Below are positions 1-13,784 of a stretch of DNA of 64,000 bases, one piece after another; position 1 is the first letter of the stretch, and every line of letters starts with the position of its first letter. The position numbers were made by a program, and so were the translations under genes. The stretch lies in contig NC_087198.1 of assembly GCF_035594125.1 (NCBI RefSeq), forward strand, positions 6,990,082 to 7,054,081. The letters run 5' to 3'. The notes beneath the pieces are model-generated. The model did no database searches and was not told the origin of the DNA. It was given only the letters and a program-made list of their open reading frames with translations. The DNA is from Scylla paramamosain. Its lineage: Eukaryota; Arthropoda; Malacostraca; Decapoda; Portunidae.

Positions 1-1408
1 CTTGCCCCGCGGACTGGAAGACATCTTATGTCACTCCCATCCCCAAAACTTCCAGTCCTCAGTCACTCAATGACCTCAGGCCAGTCTCTATCACCCCCAT
101 CCCTAGCCTTATTTGTGAAGATTTTGTATATGACTGGGCATACACCAAAATTTGTAACACCGTGGATATCAGACAATTCGGAAATATTAAAGCCACCTCC
201 ACCTCACATTACCTAACCAGCTTCCTTGAATTCATCCACAGCCACCTGGACAAGCGAAACACCTCTCTAGCTGTTGCTTTTGTCGACTTCAAAAAAGCCT
301 TTGATCTAGTTGATCACACTGTTGTCATCAGCAAGGCAGTAAGGCTGGGTCTCCCTCCTAATCTGATAGCGTGGCTAGCCGACTTCCTCACAGGGAGACG
401 TCAGGCCGTTCGCTATCAGGGCTCTGTCTTTAATTTCCAACAGCTGACATGTGGAGTCCCCCAGGGGACCAAGATGGGTCCTCTATGCTTCCTCCTCCTC
501 ATCAACGACGCCCTCACCGACACCCCCCATCGCTGGAAGTATGTGGACGACTGCACCGTGGGCGTCCCAGTTTCCAACAAGAACCCGGACTACTCGCCAC
601 TGCAAGCAATTCTGGAGCGACTGCAGACGTGGACAGAGGAGAGCAGGATGACCATCAACCACAGCAAAACTGTGGTGATGCATTTCTGTACCTCCTCTGT
701 ACCAGTGCCCCCTCCCCGGCTCACAGTGGGCCCTCACCCCCTCCAGGTGGTCCAATGTGCCAAGCTTCTCGGAGTCACGGTGGACGACCAGCTGACCTGG
801 AAGCAGCATGTCGCCAGCACCGTGAGATCAGCTACCTACAGGCTGTACATGCTGCGCAGACTCAGGTCGCTGGGGACGCCGACAGATGAGTTAAGGGGGG
901 TGTACCTCACCTTCATCCTCCCCAAACTCATGTACGCCTCCCCAGCGTGGTCCTCCTCCCTCACACACACTCAACAGCTACAGCTAGAGAGTGTGCAGAA
1001 AAGGGCGTGCAGGGTCATCCTTGGCCCTGCATACACCACCTATGAAGAAGCCCTGACCACCCTGAGTCTGTCCAGAATATCCACCAGGCACCGAGAGGCT
1101 CTGGAGAAGTTTGGGAAGGGACTACTGCATCATCCGCGTCTCAGAGACATGCTGCCGCCCGACGCGCCTCGCCCTGTCCGTGCCACCAGACACCACAACA
1201 AAATAACGCCCCTGAAGGCGCCGCGCACGGACCGGTACAGACTCAGTGCGATTCCCACCATGGTGCGAGCCATCAATCAATAGTATTTCCCTCCTAGATT
1301 AGTCTTACCGTTAGGATTAATGTTAAGTTTTTCCCCATCCCCTATGTACATTTTCAGTTTGTCAACTGCCTAAATAATAAACCGTTTATTATTATTATTA
1401 TTATTATT

Positions 1409-1410
<2 letters not shown>
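1..1410 (+). mobile_element. Non-LTR retrotransposon (LINE), 3' part, with (TTA)n tail
   Basis: The left end runs off the window. It holds an open RT reading frame (3-1283), a short 3' UTR (1284-1384) with AATAAA at 1375-1380, and a (TTA)n tail (1385-1410). A second, 5'-truncated copy with the same UTR and tail lies on the minus strand at 43504-44120; I find about one substitution over the roughly 590 shared bases, so the family was recently active. The tail runs straight into a (CA)n array. LINEs that end in short tandem repeats instead of poly(A) are known in the CR1 and RTE groups; the clade here is not settled. Confidence 0.88.
3..1283 (+). CDS. Reverse transcriptase of LINE, 5'-partial, otherwise open
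   Basis: The frame is open from nucleotide 3 to the TAG at 1281-1283, about 426 residues, with no start because it enters from the left edge. It would copy element RNA into DNA at a nicked chromosomal target. Visible RT blocks in order: LRPVSITPIPSL near nt 95, FVDFKKAFD (catalytic motif A, nt 279-305), GVPQGTKMGP (motif B, near nt 452) and KYVDDCTVG (catalytic YxDD, near nt 537), then a Jockey/CR1-type C-terminal region (SPAWSSSLT, LESVQKRACRVI). No RNase H or zinc knuckle is seen. No stop or frameshift interrupts it, unlike its neighbours, which fits a young insertion. The endonuclease half lies outside the window, if present. Confidence 0.85.
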   Translation, partial: CPADWKTSYVTPIPKTSSPQSLNDLRPVSITPIPSLICEDFVYDWAYTKICNTVDIRQFGNIKATSTSHYLTSFLEFIHSHLDKRNTSLAVAFVDFKKAFDLVDHTVVISKAVRLGLPPNLIAWLADFLTGRRQAVRYQGSVFNFQQLTCGVPQGTKMGPLCFLLLINDALTDTPHRWKYVDDCTVGVPVSNKNPDYSPLQAILERLQTWTEESRMTINHSKTVVMHFCTSSVPVPPPRLTVGPHPLQVVQCAKLLGVTVDDQLTWKQHVASTVRSATYRLYMLRRLRSLGTPTDELRGVYLTFILPKLMYASPAWSSSLTHTQQLQLESVQKRACRVILGPAYTTYEEALTTLSLSRISTRHREALEKFGKGLLHHPRLRDMLPPDAPRPVRATRHHNKITPLKAPRTDRYRLSAIPTMVRAINQ

Positions 1411-4786
<3,376 letters not shown>

Positions 4787-4901
4787 ACTCGATGTCGCCT
4801 GGACATGTGCTTCTAACTTAGCTTGAGTCTCTTTCAGTACTCCCTGTATGGGTCATAAGGCCTTCTGGAGTACTTCTCTTCCTTGTAACTCCTTGTAACT
4901 T

Positions 4902-5062
<161 letters not shown>

Positions 5063-5427
5063 AAGTGCGTGTAAGAAAGAGGACAAAAGAGAGGAAGCGA
5101 TTGAAGTAAAAAGTAAGAATTACTTCTCTTTCATACCAGAGAGGCTGTGATGGAGAAGGGAAAGGGGAGGGAAGGAGGGAAGAGGAGAAGAGAAAGGGGA
5201 GGGAAGGAGGGAAGGGGGGAGGGATTGAGGGAAGGAAGGTAGGAAGGGAGTAAGACTGACACGCTGGCTTCTTTTTACGCTCCTTTCTGAAAGCCAACGA
5301 TGTATAATCTCCTCCTCCTCCTCCTCCTCCTGCTTCTCTTTGTTTGCTTCTTCATCTCCCTGATGCTTGTTTTGTTGTTGTTTTTGTTGTATTTCCTTTT
5401 CGCTTCCTGCTCCTCCTCCTCCTCCTA

Positions 5428-7130
5428 TGTGAAAACAAAAAGGGTTTTCACATCAACGATTGGTCCACTAATAACAGAAAATGGCACAAAAATAGAAAAC
5501 GAAACAGACATGGCGAACACCCTGAACGAGTACTTTTCAACAGTCTTCACGACTGAGGATGTTCAGGGCAGTCTGCCGACCCCCTCGACTCAGTCAAGAG
5601 GCACCACGCTGCCGGACTTCACCATCACAGAAAGTGAAATCCTCTGAGTCACGAAGAGCATGAACGTAAACAAAACACCCGGGCCAGACAAGATATCACC
5701 CAGGCTTCTTAAAGAAGCAAGAAATGAGCTCGTGAAACGCTTACAATTTTATTCAATAAAACTTTACTAGCGGGTAAAGTTCCCCACGAATGGAAACTAG
5801 CAAATGTCACGCTAGTCTTTAAATAAAATAAATAAATCTCTCCCCGCCAATTACAGGCCGATCAGTCTCACTTCAGTATTGTGAAAGCTGATGGAAACAA
5901 TAATCAGAGATAGAAATGTTAAATATTTAGAAGAAAACAAAATCATAAAGGATTCGCAACACTGTTTCAGAACCAAACGTTCCTGCTTAATGAACTTACT
6001 ATTAACTCGCATGACGAGACAAAAGCTGTTGATATTATCTACCTTGATTTCCAGAAAGCTTTCGACACTGTTCTCCTTAAGAGACTCACCAGTGAAGTAA
6101 AAGCTCACGGCATTGCCGGAAACACCCTGAAATGGCCGAGAGACTGGCTCTCTGACAGAAAACAGCGTGTTGTGATAAATGGAAAAGAGTCAGAGAGGCA
6201 AAAGATAAACAGCGGTGTTCCTCAAGGCTCAGTATTAGGACCAGTACTCTTTATAATGTACATTAATGATATTGATGAAGGGATAAATTGCAAAATAAGT
6301 ACATTTGCAGACGACACCAAGATAACAAATAGAGTAACGTCTGTGTCACAATGGCAGGAACTCCAGTGTGACCTAAATAGACTAACAAGCTGGGCAGAAA
6401 ATGGCGGATGAGATTCAATATAGAAAAGTGTACAATTCTACATATCCGAAGCAACAATGTTCAGGCGAGATATGTAATGAATAACATGCCACTGTCAAGC
6501 ATCGATAAAGAAAAAGATCTTGGTGTCGTTGTGTCAAACGACCTAAAGCAAAGTTAACACTGCATAGTAACAGTTAAGACGGCAAATAAATTAGTAGGGT
6601 TCATTGGAAGAACCTTTGAATTTAAATGAGAAAAGGTTATACTTGCCTTATATAACTCACTGGTGCGCCCTCATCTAGAATACTGTGAAGAACATAAGAA
6701 CATAAGAAATAAGGGAAGCTGCAAGAAGCGACCAGGCTTACACGTGGCAGTCCCTGTATGAAATATACCTACCTATTTCCATCTATTATCCCCATCCATA
6801 AACTTGTACAGTACTGTGTACAGTACTGGTCACCATATTACAAAAAAGACATTGAAAAAACTAGAAAAGATACAGCGCAGTCACAAAGATGATTCCAAGA
6901 ATTCGCAATAAGCCATATGAGGAACTACTGCAAGAACTAAACCTATTTAGCTTAACAAAGCGTAGGATAAGAGGAGACCTAATTGAAGTGTTCAAAAATT
7001 TTCAAAGGATATAATAACATTGATGCACATAAATATTTCACCATTGATCATTCTAAACTAACAAGAAATAATGGATTCAAGATTATACTCAAACGTTTTA
7101 AATATCACGAGGCCAAACATTTTTTGTTTA
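5428..7130 (+). pseudogene. Decayed CR1-like LINE, interrupted by a SINE-like insert
   Basis: Scattered frames on the plus strand line up as one degenerate ORF2. In order: MANTLNEYFSTVF (near 5510), NKTPGPDKISPRLLKEA (5670-5720), the NYRPISLTS block (near 5850), YLDFQKAFDTV (motif A, near 6037), SGVPQGSVLGPVLFIMYIND (motif B, 6209-6268) and FADDTKI (motif C, near 6303). The C-terminal LNLFSLTKRRIRGDLIEVFK block is near 6940, and the LTRNNGFKIILKRF block lies just after it. In-frame stops, at least six frameshifts and a nested 124-bp insert at 6688-6811 mark it as dead. It is more decayed than the CR1-like copy at 3938. Confidence 0.85.
6688..6811. mobile_element. SINE-like insert with 7-bp target-site duplication
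   Basis: The CR1-like coding sequence reads LEYC, stops at 6687 and resumes as VQYWSPYYKKD after 6818. Between lies 124 bp beginning AAGAACATAAGAACATAAG and ending TTGTACAG. TACTGTG is present on both sides (6681-6687 and 6812-6818), a target-site duplication that restores the LINE when one copy is removed. The AACATAAGAACATAAG start resembles a short interspersed repeat I recall as common in decapods; no tRNA A/B boxes or poly(A) are evident, so the class is uncertain. Confidence 0.8.
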
Positions 7131-7460
7131 AGCTTGGCTTGGCTTGGCTTGGCTTAGCTTGTTGCAGTTACAAATCCACTGTTCAGTCATTTATGCTTAT
7201 GTTCTCCACGTTCTTGTCATGCAAAATTCAGTCATACATTTAAACTCATGTCATTCACGCTTCGTTATTTCACATTGCAGTCATAGATAGATAGATATAG
7301 ATAGATAGATAGTCACAATCCTGCCAGTCACATTCCAGTCACACACTCACAGTCACTCCTACACCCACGCTCCAGTCGTACATAGTCACTCTTAGTCCAG
7401 TCATGCTCCCACACTCCAGGCATCCCTCACGTTCCAGCCAGCAGTACATTGACACCCAGA
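7131..7460. repeat. Degenerate short-period repeats: (GGCTT)n, CAGTCA-rich, (GATA)n
   Basis: 7133-7160 holds a GCTTG/GGCTT run. From about 7170 to 7450 the hexamer CAGTCA or a close variant recurs every 15-30 bases, suggesting a decayed minisatellite. A GATA run lies at 7287-7311. Confidence 0.6.
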
Positions 7461-7499
7461 CCTGCACCATTCCAGCAATCCTTCGTTCTTCAGGTGTTT

Positions 7500-7860
7500 G
7501 TGATCCATCATACCCCTCCCACGATCCCTCCTCCCTTCACTTCCTCTCTCACCGCCCTCCTTCCTTGTCCCTTCCTACCTCATTGTTCTCTTCCCTCACT
7601 ACCTCTCCTTCACTGGTCCTCCTTCCTTCTCTGTCCCTCCTTCCATCACTTCCCTTCTTCCCTGACTCTCCTCTCTCACTACCCCTCCTTTCATGTCCCT
7701 CCTTCACTGGCCAGCCTTCTCTCATTGTCCCTCCTTCCTGCATTACTTCTCCTTCCTTTACTGTTCATCCTTCCTTCATTATTTCTCCTTCTTTCACTGT
7801 TCCTCACGTCACTGTTCCTTGGCTCTCCTTTCCTCACTAGCTTTCTTTCCTTCATTAATC
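7500..7860. repeat. Pyrimidine-rich degenerate minisatellite
   Basis: Irregular repetition of a roughly 20-25-base unit of the type CCTCCTTCNTTCACTG. A similar tract lies at 9100-9310. The open frames across it are compositional. Confidence 0.6.
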
Positions 7861-7947
7861 TTCCTTCTGCGTTGTCGTGCTTCTACGTTGCACACTCTTG
7901 CTGCCTCCCTAAACTATAAGACTGGCTTTCGTGGGTTCAAGGGAACG

Positions 7948-7948
7948 C

Positions 7949-7979
<31 letters not shown>

Positions 7980-8000
7980 TTTATTTATTTTTTTGTGTTA
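7948..8000. repeat. (TTTA)n microsatellite
   Basis: Tetranucleotide ATTT/TTTA run grading into T-rich sequence. Confidence 0.85.
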
Positions 8001-8460
8001 TTTACATTTATTTACACTTAGATGATCATATATGACTTCCGACAGCAAGGAGAAACTACGAAAATGGTTTCATCTCTCTTCAAATAAATTCCATTAAACA
8101 TCTGGAACACTTCACATTACACTTCCGATTCAAATCACTTCACATATTTAATACTCAATGATAAATCTCATCCTACACAAACCTCGCAGGTAATATTCAT
8201 TGAGGAACACATCCTACACCACCCAATCCCTCTCTGTCAATATATAACACCCACATTTTACTGTGACTGCATTACAACTGTGTGGCTCTACTTACTGGTA
8301 CTGCGACAGGCGGCTTGCCCATCCTGACCCTCTCTGGTCTGACAGCTGTGTCTAGCTTGTCCCTCTCTCTGTTTCTGTCTATTCCCGTCTCCTACACCTT
8401 GTAATATACGCGTGATGTTAGAGCGACCTTTTGCCCCAACAAGGCTTCCGTTGCTATAAC
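8001..8460. other. Unassigned sequence
   Basis: AT-rich non-repetitive sequence; no supported gene or transposon end. Confidence 0.4.
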
Positions 8461-8461
8461 A

Positions 8462-8685
8462 TTTATTTTCCACTACTTCGATCATTCGCGGCATTTTCCT
8501 GTAACTTTCAATAAGGTTAATTTTCGAGTAAATATATTTATTTTCTCATACTTTGGTCATATGGTTCAATTTCATATACTTTCCGCAAGATCCATTTTCA
8601 AGTAACTATATTTATCTTCCCCGTACTTCGATCACACAGTTTATTTTTCCTTAACTTTCAATAAGATTCATTCTCGAGTTACTTT
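8462..8685. repeat. Diverged minisatellite, three units of about 75 bp
   Basis: Units begin at about 8462, 8537 and 8611. Each starts TTTATTTTC or TTTATCTTC, then has TACTTCGATCA or a variant, AACTTTCAATAAG or a variant, and ends near TTTTCGAGTAA. Units differ at perhaps a quarter of positions, so the array is old. Confidence 0.8.
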
Positions 8686-9099
8686 GGTAACCGCATCTTC
8701 TAATCAGGAACAAGGAGGCGGCGGTTCCTGTGGTGTGCCGGCTGTCCGTGTTGTCCATGTCACCTGTTTCCGGTGACCTCTGCTTCCCTCGTATACTAAT
8801 TCAGTGATGGCCACCTGAGTACCTCTTCTTGTAATGTTGTGCTAATCTCCGGCTCTGTTAGTGTTGTGATGACTCACCGCATCTTGTTGTTCTCCTCGGT
8901 GGTCACGTCTCGTCTCTTATCTGTCAGGGTGGTGATAGCTTCTTGATACCTGCTGTCGTTTTTATCATCTTCTTCCCTCATTTATTCTTTCTACTTCTCG
9001 TTTCCCTTTTTCATTTCTTAATTTTTGTTTCATTCTTGTTTCTTGTTACATGTTTCATTTCTTGTTGTTTGCTGGGTTACAACAACGTCCCTATTCTTC
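8686..9099. other. Unassigned sequence, T-rich toward the end
   Basis: 8700-8940 has near-balanced composition but no supported frame; after 8950 it becomes T- and C-rich. Confidence 0.4.
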
Positions 9100-9333
9100 C
9101 TCCACGCCCCTCTCCTTCCTTCACTGCCTCTACTTCCCCTGGCTCTCCTTCCTTCACTGCTCCTCTTTCACCGCCCCTCTTCCCTCACTTGCCTTTCTTC
9201 CATCATTATTCCTCCTTCCCTTCCCTGCCCTTCCTTCCTTCCCTGCCTTGCCCTGCTCATCCATTCCCCTGTCCCCTTCCTTCACCACCCTCCAGCCTCC
9301 CCCATCCTCGCCACTCTCGGACCTTGTTTATTT

Positions 9334-9377
<44 letters not shown>

Positions 9378-9850
9378 CTATTCAAGTCTTGTCTGTTTTT
9401 TTTTTTGGTTTAACTCTCTCATTACTTATGGCATCGTTTTCCTTCCTCTTTCTTTTTTCCTTCCTTTTTGTATTTATTTGATTTCCTTTCTTCGTTTTCT
9501 ACCTTTCCGTTATTTCATTTTTTTTTATCCTTCCTGCCTTCCTTTCTTTCATTTGATTTCTCTCCTTTTCTTATCCGTTTCTTCCTTTCCCTCTCCTTTT
9601 GTTCATACCTTCCTTTCTTCTTTTTTTCTCTGTTTTACTTTTATTTATTTATTTATTTCATTTTATTAATTAATTACTTTTTTTTGGTGGGGAAGGCTTT
9701 GCTTTTATTTATTCCTTTCTTTTCTCCTACGTTCCTTCCTTCCCTCCTTTCTGCCTCCCTTCCTCCCTCCCTCTCACTTTCCCTCCCTCTCTCCCCGTGC
9801 CTGCATCCTTGCATTTTCCCGCCTACATCCACTTTACAAGATTGCTCAGT
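9100..9850. repeat. Pyrimidine-rich tract with (CT)n at 9335-9374
   Basis: 9100-9310 repeats CTTCCTTCACTGC-like units as at 7500-7860, then a 40-bp CT array, then long runs of T and CTTCC to about 9800 with a TTTA run near 9644-9658. Overlapping hydrophobic frames are compositional. Confidence 0.7.
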
Positions 9851-10235
9851 GTACTTTATCACAGACAGCCTCGGAAGAACCAAAATGCAAGTTAGATATG
9901 TTTGTTCTTCATTTGTATTTCTTTGTGAGTGATCTAAACTCCGTGCTCTTATCTATTACTGTTTGTTCATGTGTGAGCGATTTCAACCTCCGGTCCTTAT
10001 CTTTTACTTCTTGTTTTTTCCTTTGTATCCCTCCGAGTGACCATGTCTATTGGTGTTCCTTCTTACTTGGTGTTCCTGCAGGAGTGACCTATCCCTCGCC
10101 TCTCTCTTCCTCAGCTGTGACACAAGGAGCAGCTTTCTCAGCGACGGGGAGCGGTGGACGGCGGATGAATACTTTGTCTCCCGCGCCTTCTTCTGCATCA
10201 TGTCCGACCCTCTGACCCTGGTGGTGGGCGACGTG
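9851..10235. other. Unassigned sequence left of the foldback element
   Basis: Short frames exist in all phases but none shows a recognisable domain or clear splice borders. Confidence 0.35.
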
Positions 10236-10806
10236 CGTCAGAGGAGTTGAAAATGTATGGGACTCGCTGCTGTGCCCTGCGTGTAGCTGTGAGGTGAAGT
10301 ACAGACGGCTGCATTGTCTCAGCCTCGGAGGTGCCACTTGTTCAAATTACGAATGGTTTAATGCTATTTTTTGCAGGCTGTGGAATATTGCAGTATCTTA
10401 TAACAAGACAAATGATATAAAAAAGCATGTAATTTACCGATAAGCATTACACGACAACATTATTGCGGTGATAAAAAGTACTCCTGTAAAATGCTACGTG
10501 GCATCATCTCTCAGCTGTTTTCAAGGTCGCAAGGGCAGGCTACCCACCCGCCCTCCTCCCTCGCTTTGATGATGCCGCGTAGCATTTTACAGAAGTACTT
10601 TTAATCACCGCAATAATGTTGTCCTGTAATGCTTATCGGTAAATTACATGCTTTGTAATCCCATTTGTCTTGTTATAAGATAATGTAATATTAAACCATT
10701 CGTAATATGACTAAGTGGCACCTCCGAGGCTGCGACAATACAACCGTGTGTCCGTCATGTCACAGAGCACACCCGCGAGTCCCGTACATTTTCAAATCCT
10801 CTGACG
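10236..10806. mobile_element. Foldback (long inverted repeat) element, 571 bp
   Basis: The left arm (10236-10508) starts CGTCAGAGGAGTTGAAAATG and the right arm (10568-10806) ends as its near reverse complement, CATTTTCAAATCCTCTGACG. Matching blocks continue inward: GGGACTCGC, CCTCGGAGGTGCCACTT, ATTACGAATGGTTTAAT, TCTTATAACAAGACAAATG, ACCGATAAGCATTAC, ATTATTGCGGTGAT and TGCTACG. Only about 59 bp separates the arms. The left arm has about 30 extra bases (near 10352-10385). No protein is encoded, so this is a foldback or MITE-like DNA element; no target duplication is obvious. Confidence 0.85.
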
Positions 10807-11060
10807 GGTAAACAAAGCCTTAAAATGCATATGTGCATAGAACATTTTATACTTAGAATTAAACGTTCTTTCACCTCTTTCAGTATTTACAGGAACTCGC
10901 GTTACACCCTGTATAGGAAATTGCAAGGTGGCGAACAAGTTGTCTCAGTATATCAACCACGGGAACAATAGACACCTGTAACCGCTTCACTCAGGGCGTC
11001 CATTCCCTTATGCTTTCGGATCCAATACCTTACATTCTTCAGTTAAAAAAACTCATTACC

Positions 11061-11061
<1 letters not shown>
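10807..11061. other. Unassigned sequence
   Basis: No supported gene or repeat. Confidence 0.4.

Positions 11062-11102
<41 letters not shown>
11062..11102. repeat. (CA)n microsatellite
   Basis: About 40 bp of CA. Confidence 0.95.
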
Positions 11103-11104
<2 letters not shown>

Positions 11105-11331
11105 TTCCTCAAACTCATTCATATTTCATATTTTTTTCCCCACAATGCATTTTTAATCTTTCCTGTTTATTAATTAAGCTCCTTTGCGCACCTTATGAAT
11201 TAATTCAAGCGTTTCATTATAAGTTACAGGAGAGAAGCAAGTGATACTTCTTAATGGTTCGGTTTCATTTGGAAGGGAAGGAATAGGAGGTAGAAAAGGG
11301 TTATTGTGATAGATAAGGTAAAAAGAAAGGG

Positions 11332-11450
<119 letters not shown>

Positions 11451-11513
11451 ATTAAAAGTGTTAACTTACCTATGAAAAGAGTGTTTGTGTGTGTGTGTGT
11501 AATAATAATGTTT

Positions 11514-11576
11514 CTCTCTCTCTCTCTCTCTCAACGAAAGATAAGAGCGAGAGAAAACAAAGACAAAACTGTTGTA

Positions 11577-11656
<80 letters not shown>

Positions 11657-11688
11657 GGAAGACCACAAATTTCTCTCTCTCTCTTTCA
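11514..11688. repeat. (CT)n, (GA)n and (CT)n cluster; potential hairpin
   Basis: Short CT (11514-11532), long GA (11579-11652) and short CT (11671-11686) arrays on one strand can pair CT with GA to form hairpins. Confidence 0.9.
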
Positions 11689-11689
11689 C

Positions 11690-12120
11690 TCAATGTTAAA
11701 GCTTCATTATCTTTCTTCACCGTAGTGTTTAAAAATATACGACTATGTTGGTTTGTGTGTTAGCGTTCAGATTAATTTGCTTTATTTAGTCTTCATTTAT
11801 TTATTTATTTTGTGTTGGTGTATATATATTTTTTTTTCAGTGTTAATTGATGAGATTATTTCTTTATAGTGTGTTTTATTTAGTCAGTTTTTGTTGTAAG
11901 TAAATTCAAAGTTGAGCATTTTGACTCACCTTTGACTCACCACACTCACCAAGTTGTGTCCTGTATTTTTGTGTAAGCCTCATATTTTTGAGTCAAGCAT
12001 CTAATATATATTCTTCACTTGTACACACACATTGAGCCTCACTACATTCACGCAGGCTGGAAGAAAATTTAGCTTGTCGATTTCGGTTCCATTCCTTGTT
12101 GTAGACACTACAAGATTCTA
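11690..12120. other. Unassigned AT-rich sequence
   Basis: Contains TTTATTTA runs near 11795-11808; no gene support. Confidence 0.4.
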
Positions 12121-12122
12121 AC

Positions 12123-12222
12123 ATTTGTGTGTGTGTGTGTGTGTGTGTGAAGGAGACAATTGTTGGTGAGGGGCTGTGGAGAGTCACTGTGGGTTTGTAA
12201 ACATACTGTGGGGGACATACTG

Positions 12223-12291
<69 letters not shown>
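12123..12291. repeat. (GT)n and (GA)n microsatellites
   Basis: GT at 12123-12149 and GA at 12226-12291, separated by 76 bp of mixed sequence. Confidence 0.95.
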
Positions 12292-12293
<2 letters not shown>

Positions 12294-12673
12294 GTTATTC
12301 ACTGTTCCTCATCGCAGGAGAAGTATTGTTCATAGTTGTTCATTGCAGGTGAGGGAAGACACAGTATGTTGAGGGAAGGTAGCTGCAGGAGTGAACAGCT
12401 GCACCAGTGACAGCAGCAACAGAGCCCCACGACTGCTGCTGCTCCTCTCCTCCCAGCACAGCAGCACACAGGACACATATCCATCATCTTTAAATCCCAG
12501 ACACTCGTGCCTTGGTAATCTCACTGCAGCAAACCCTACATTGCTCAGGTCAATTTCCAGCTAGAGTCATGATATCTGCAGTTATTTTTCAAGATAAAGA
12601 AGGTTCAAAATATCCCCCCCAAAAAAGTTATTTTTAGAGTTGAAAATCCACTCGAATTTTCTGCCTGAAGCTC

Positions 12674-12786
12674 TCGTTTAAAAATGACTCCCTCTTGGAT
12701 CTTGTGTCCGACTCCAACTGTGTCCTTCAAGTGAACGGGTCTTCAGTTTGTAGTGAGACTTCCAAGCCGACCAGACCTGTGAAGGT
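12674..12786 (+). other. Possible host exon with consensus 5' splice site
   Basis: One plus-strand frame reads FKNDSLLDLVSDSNC followed by VLQVNGSSVCSETSKPTRP and VK, ending exactly at AAG followed by GTGAGC, a good donor at 12787. An AG with a pyrimidine-biased lead (TTTTCTGCCTGAAG) lies just upstream near 12668. Composition is less repetitive than the flanks. I recognise no family, and the frame continues past the donor as simple polar residues. Without RNA evidence this is only a candidate. Confidence 0.22.
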
Positions 12787-12789
12787 GAG

Positions 12790-13780
12790 CAGTCAGTCAG
12801 ATGATGAGAGTAGACAACATCAGCAACATAATGAGAGAAACAGTCACAATAATAGAGATAACATGAAGGCACTCAAGTATTAATGAGAAAACAAGACAGA
12901 ATAATGAGAAAAGTAAAATGATGAGAGACACAATAAGACCAGTCTACAAATAATAGTGAATTTACTGTAGCAAGGGTCTGCTGTACTACTTAATGACCAT
13001 TCAAGTCTACTTGTTAAAGATATGTTTACATTTTGAACTGTCATTTTCTTGTACTATGATACATTTTTAACTATTTTCTTACACCTGCCTTATAATTAAC
13101 ATTGAGTAGAGTCTCACTAATACAACTTGAATATTATTACTCAGCCGGCAGTCTTTGCCATGGTGGAGTGTGACACTCTGAATCAGTACTGACATTTTAT
13201 CATTTACATTTTATTACTTTGATTACTCAACAAAATACTGCATTGTTTTTCGTAACCTGCTGACTGGTGAAGGGACAGTGTGTGCTCCTGAACACTTGGT
13301 TCTTGCCACGTGCCACAGCACTCTGACAGCTTCCAGTGGGCCTGTCTGAGATAATGCACCACACAAAATTAGGAATAGGAATAATTATTTCACTAAAACT
13401 TTCATTATCTGCAATAAAAACTTGGAATGAGTTATGCACTTTGTGAATTTAGGAATCTGGAAGAATGATTGCAGTTATTTAACTACCTGCACTAAAGAGT
13501 TTGTATTAGTTATGGCGGTGTTGACAACAAGTATAAACACTCTGAGAGGCGTGACCTCCGCCGCACTGCTTCATCAGCCTTCAAGTCCCGGCAGTGAAAC
13601 GGTTCGTGTGAGGAAGACTGTTTCTGGTGCTACAGGTGAAAACTGTTACTACTAGTGTGTACATATCTGTGGAAACCAAAGGATGTTTTCAATCGTACCA
13701 AACGTTATAGTCATGGAGATATCTCTCTTCCTGCACACAAAACAACTACCAGCACCTAATTATTACACACATACTCCTAC
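12790..13780. other. Unassigned sequence
   Basis: Non-repetitive, AT-leaning sequence. The short open frame at 13434-13655 has no recognisable domain. No RNA gene or transposon end is seen. Confidence 0.4.
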
Positions 13781-13784
13781 ACCA

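Noticed and set aside
449..889. Alternative frames over the RT of the first LINE
   Set aside because: Shadows of the RT frame, which alone carries the conserved motifs.
7140..7460. CRISPR-like spacing of CAGTCA repeats
   Set aside because: Repeats are too short and irregular, and the genome is eukaryotic; it is a degenerate minisatellite.
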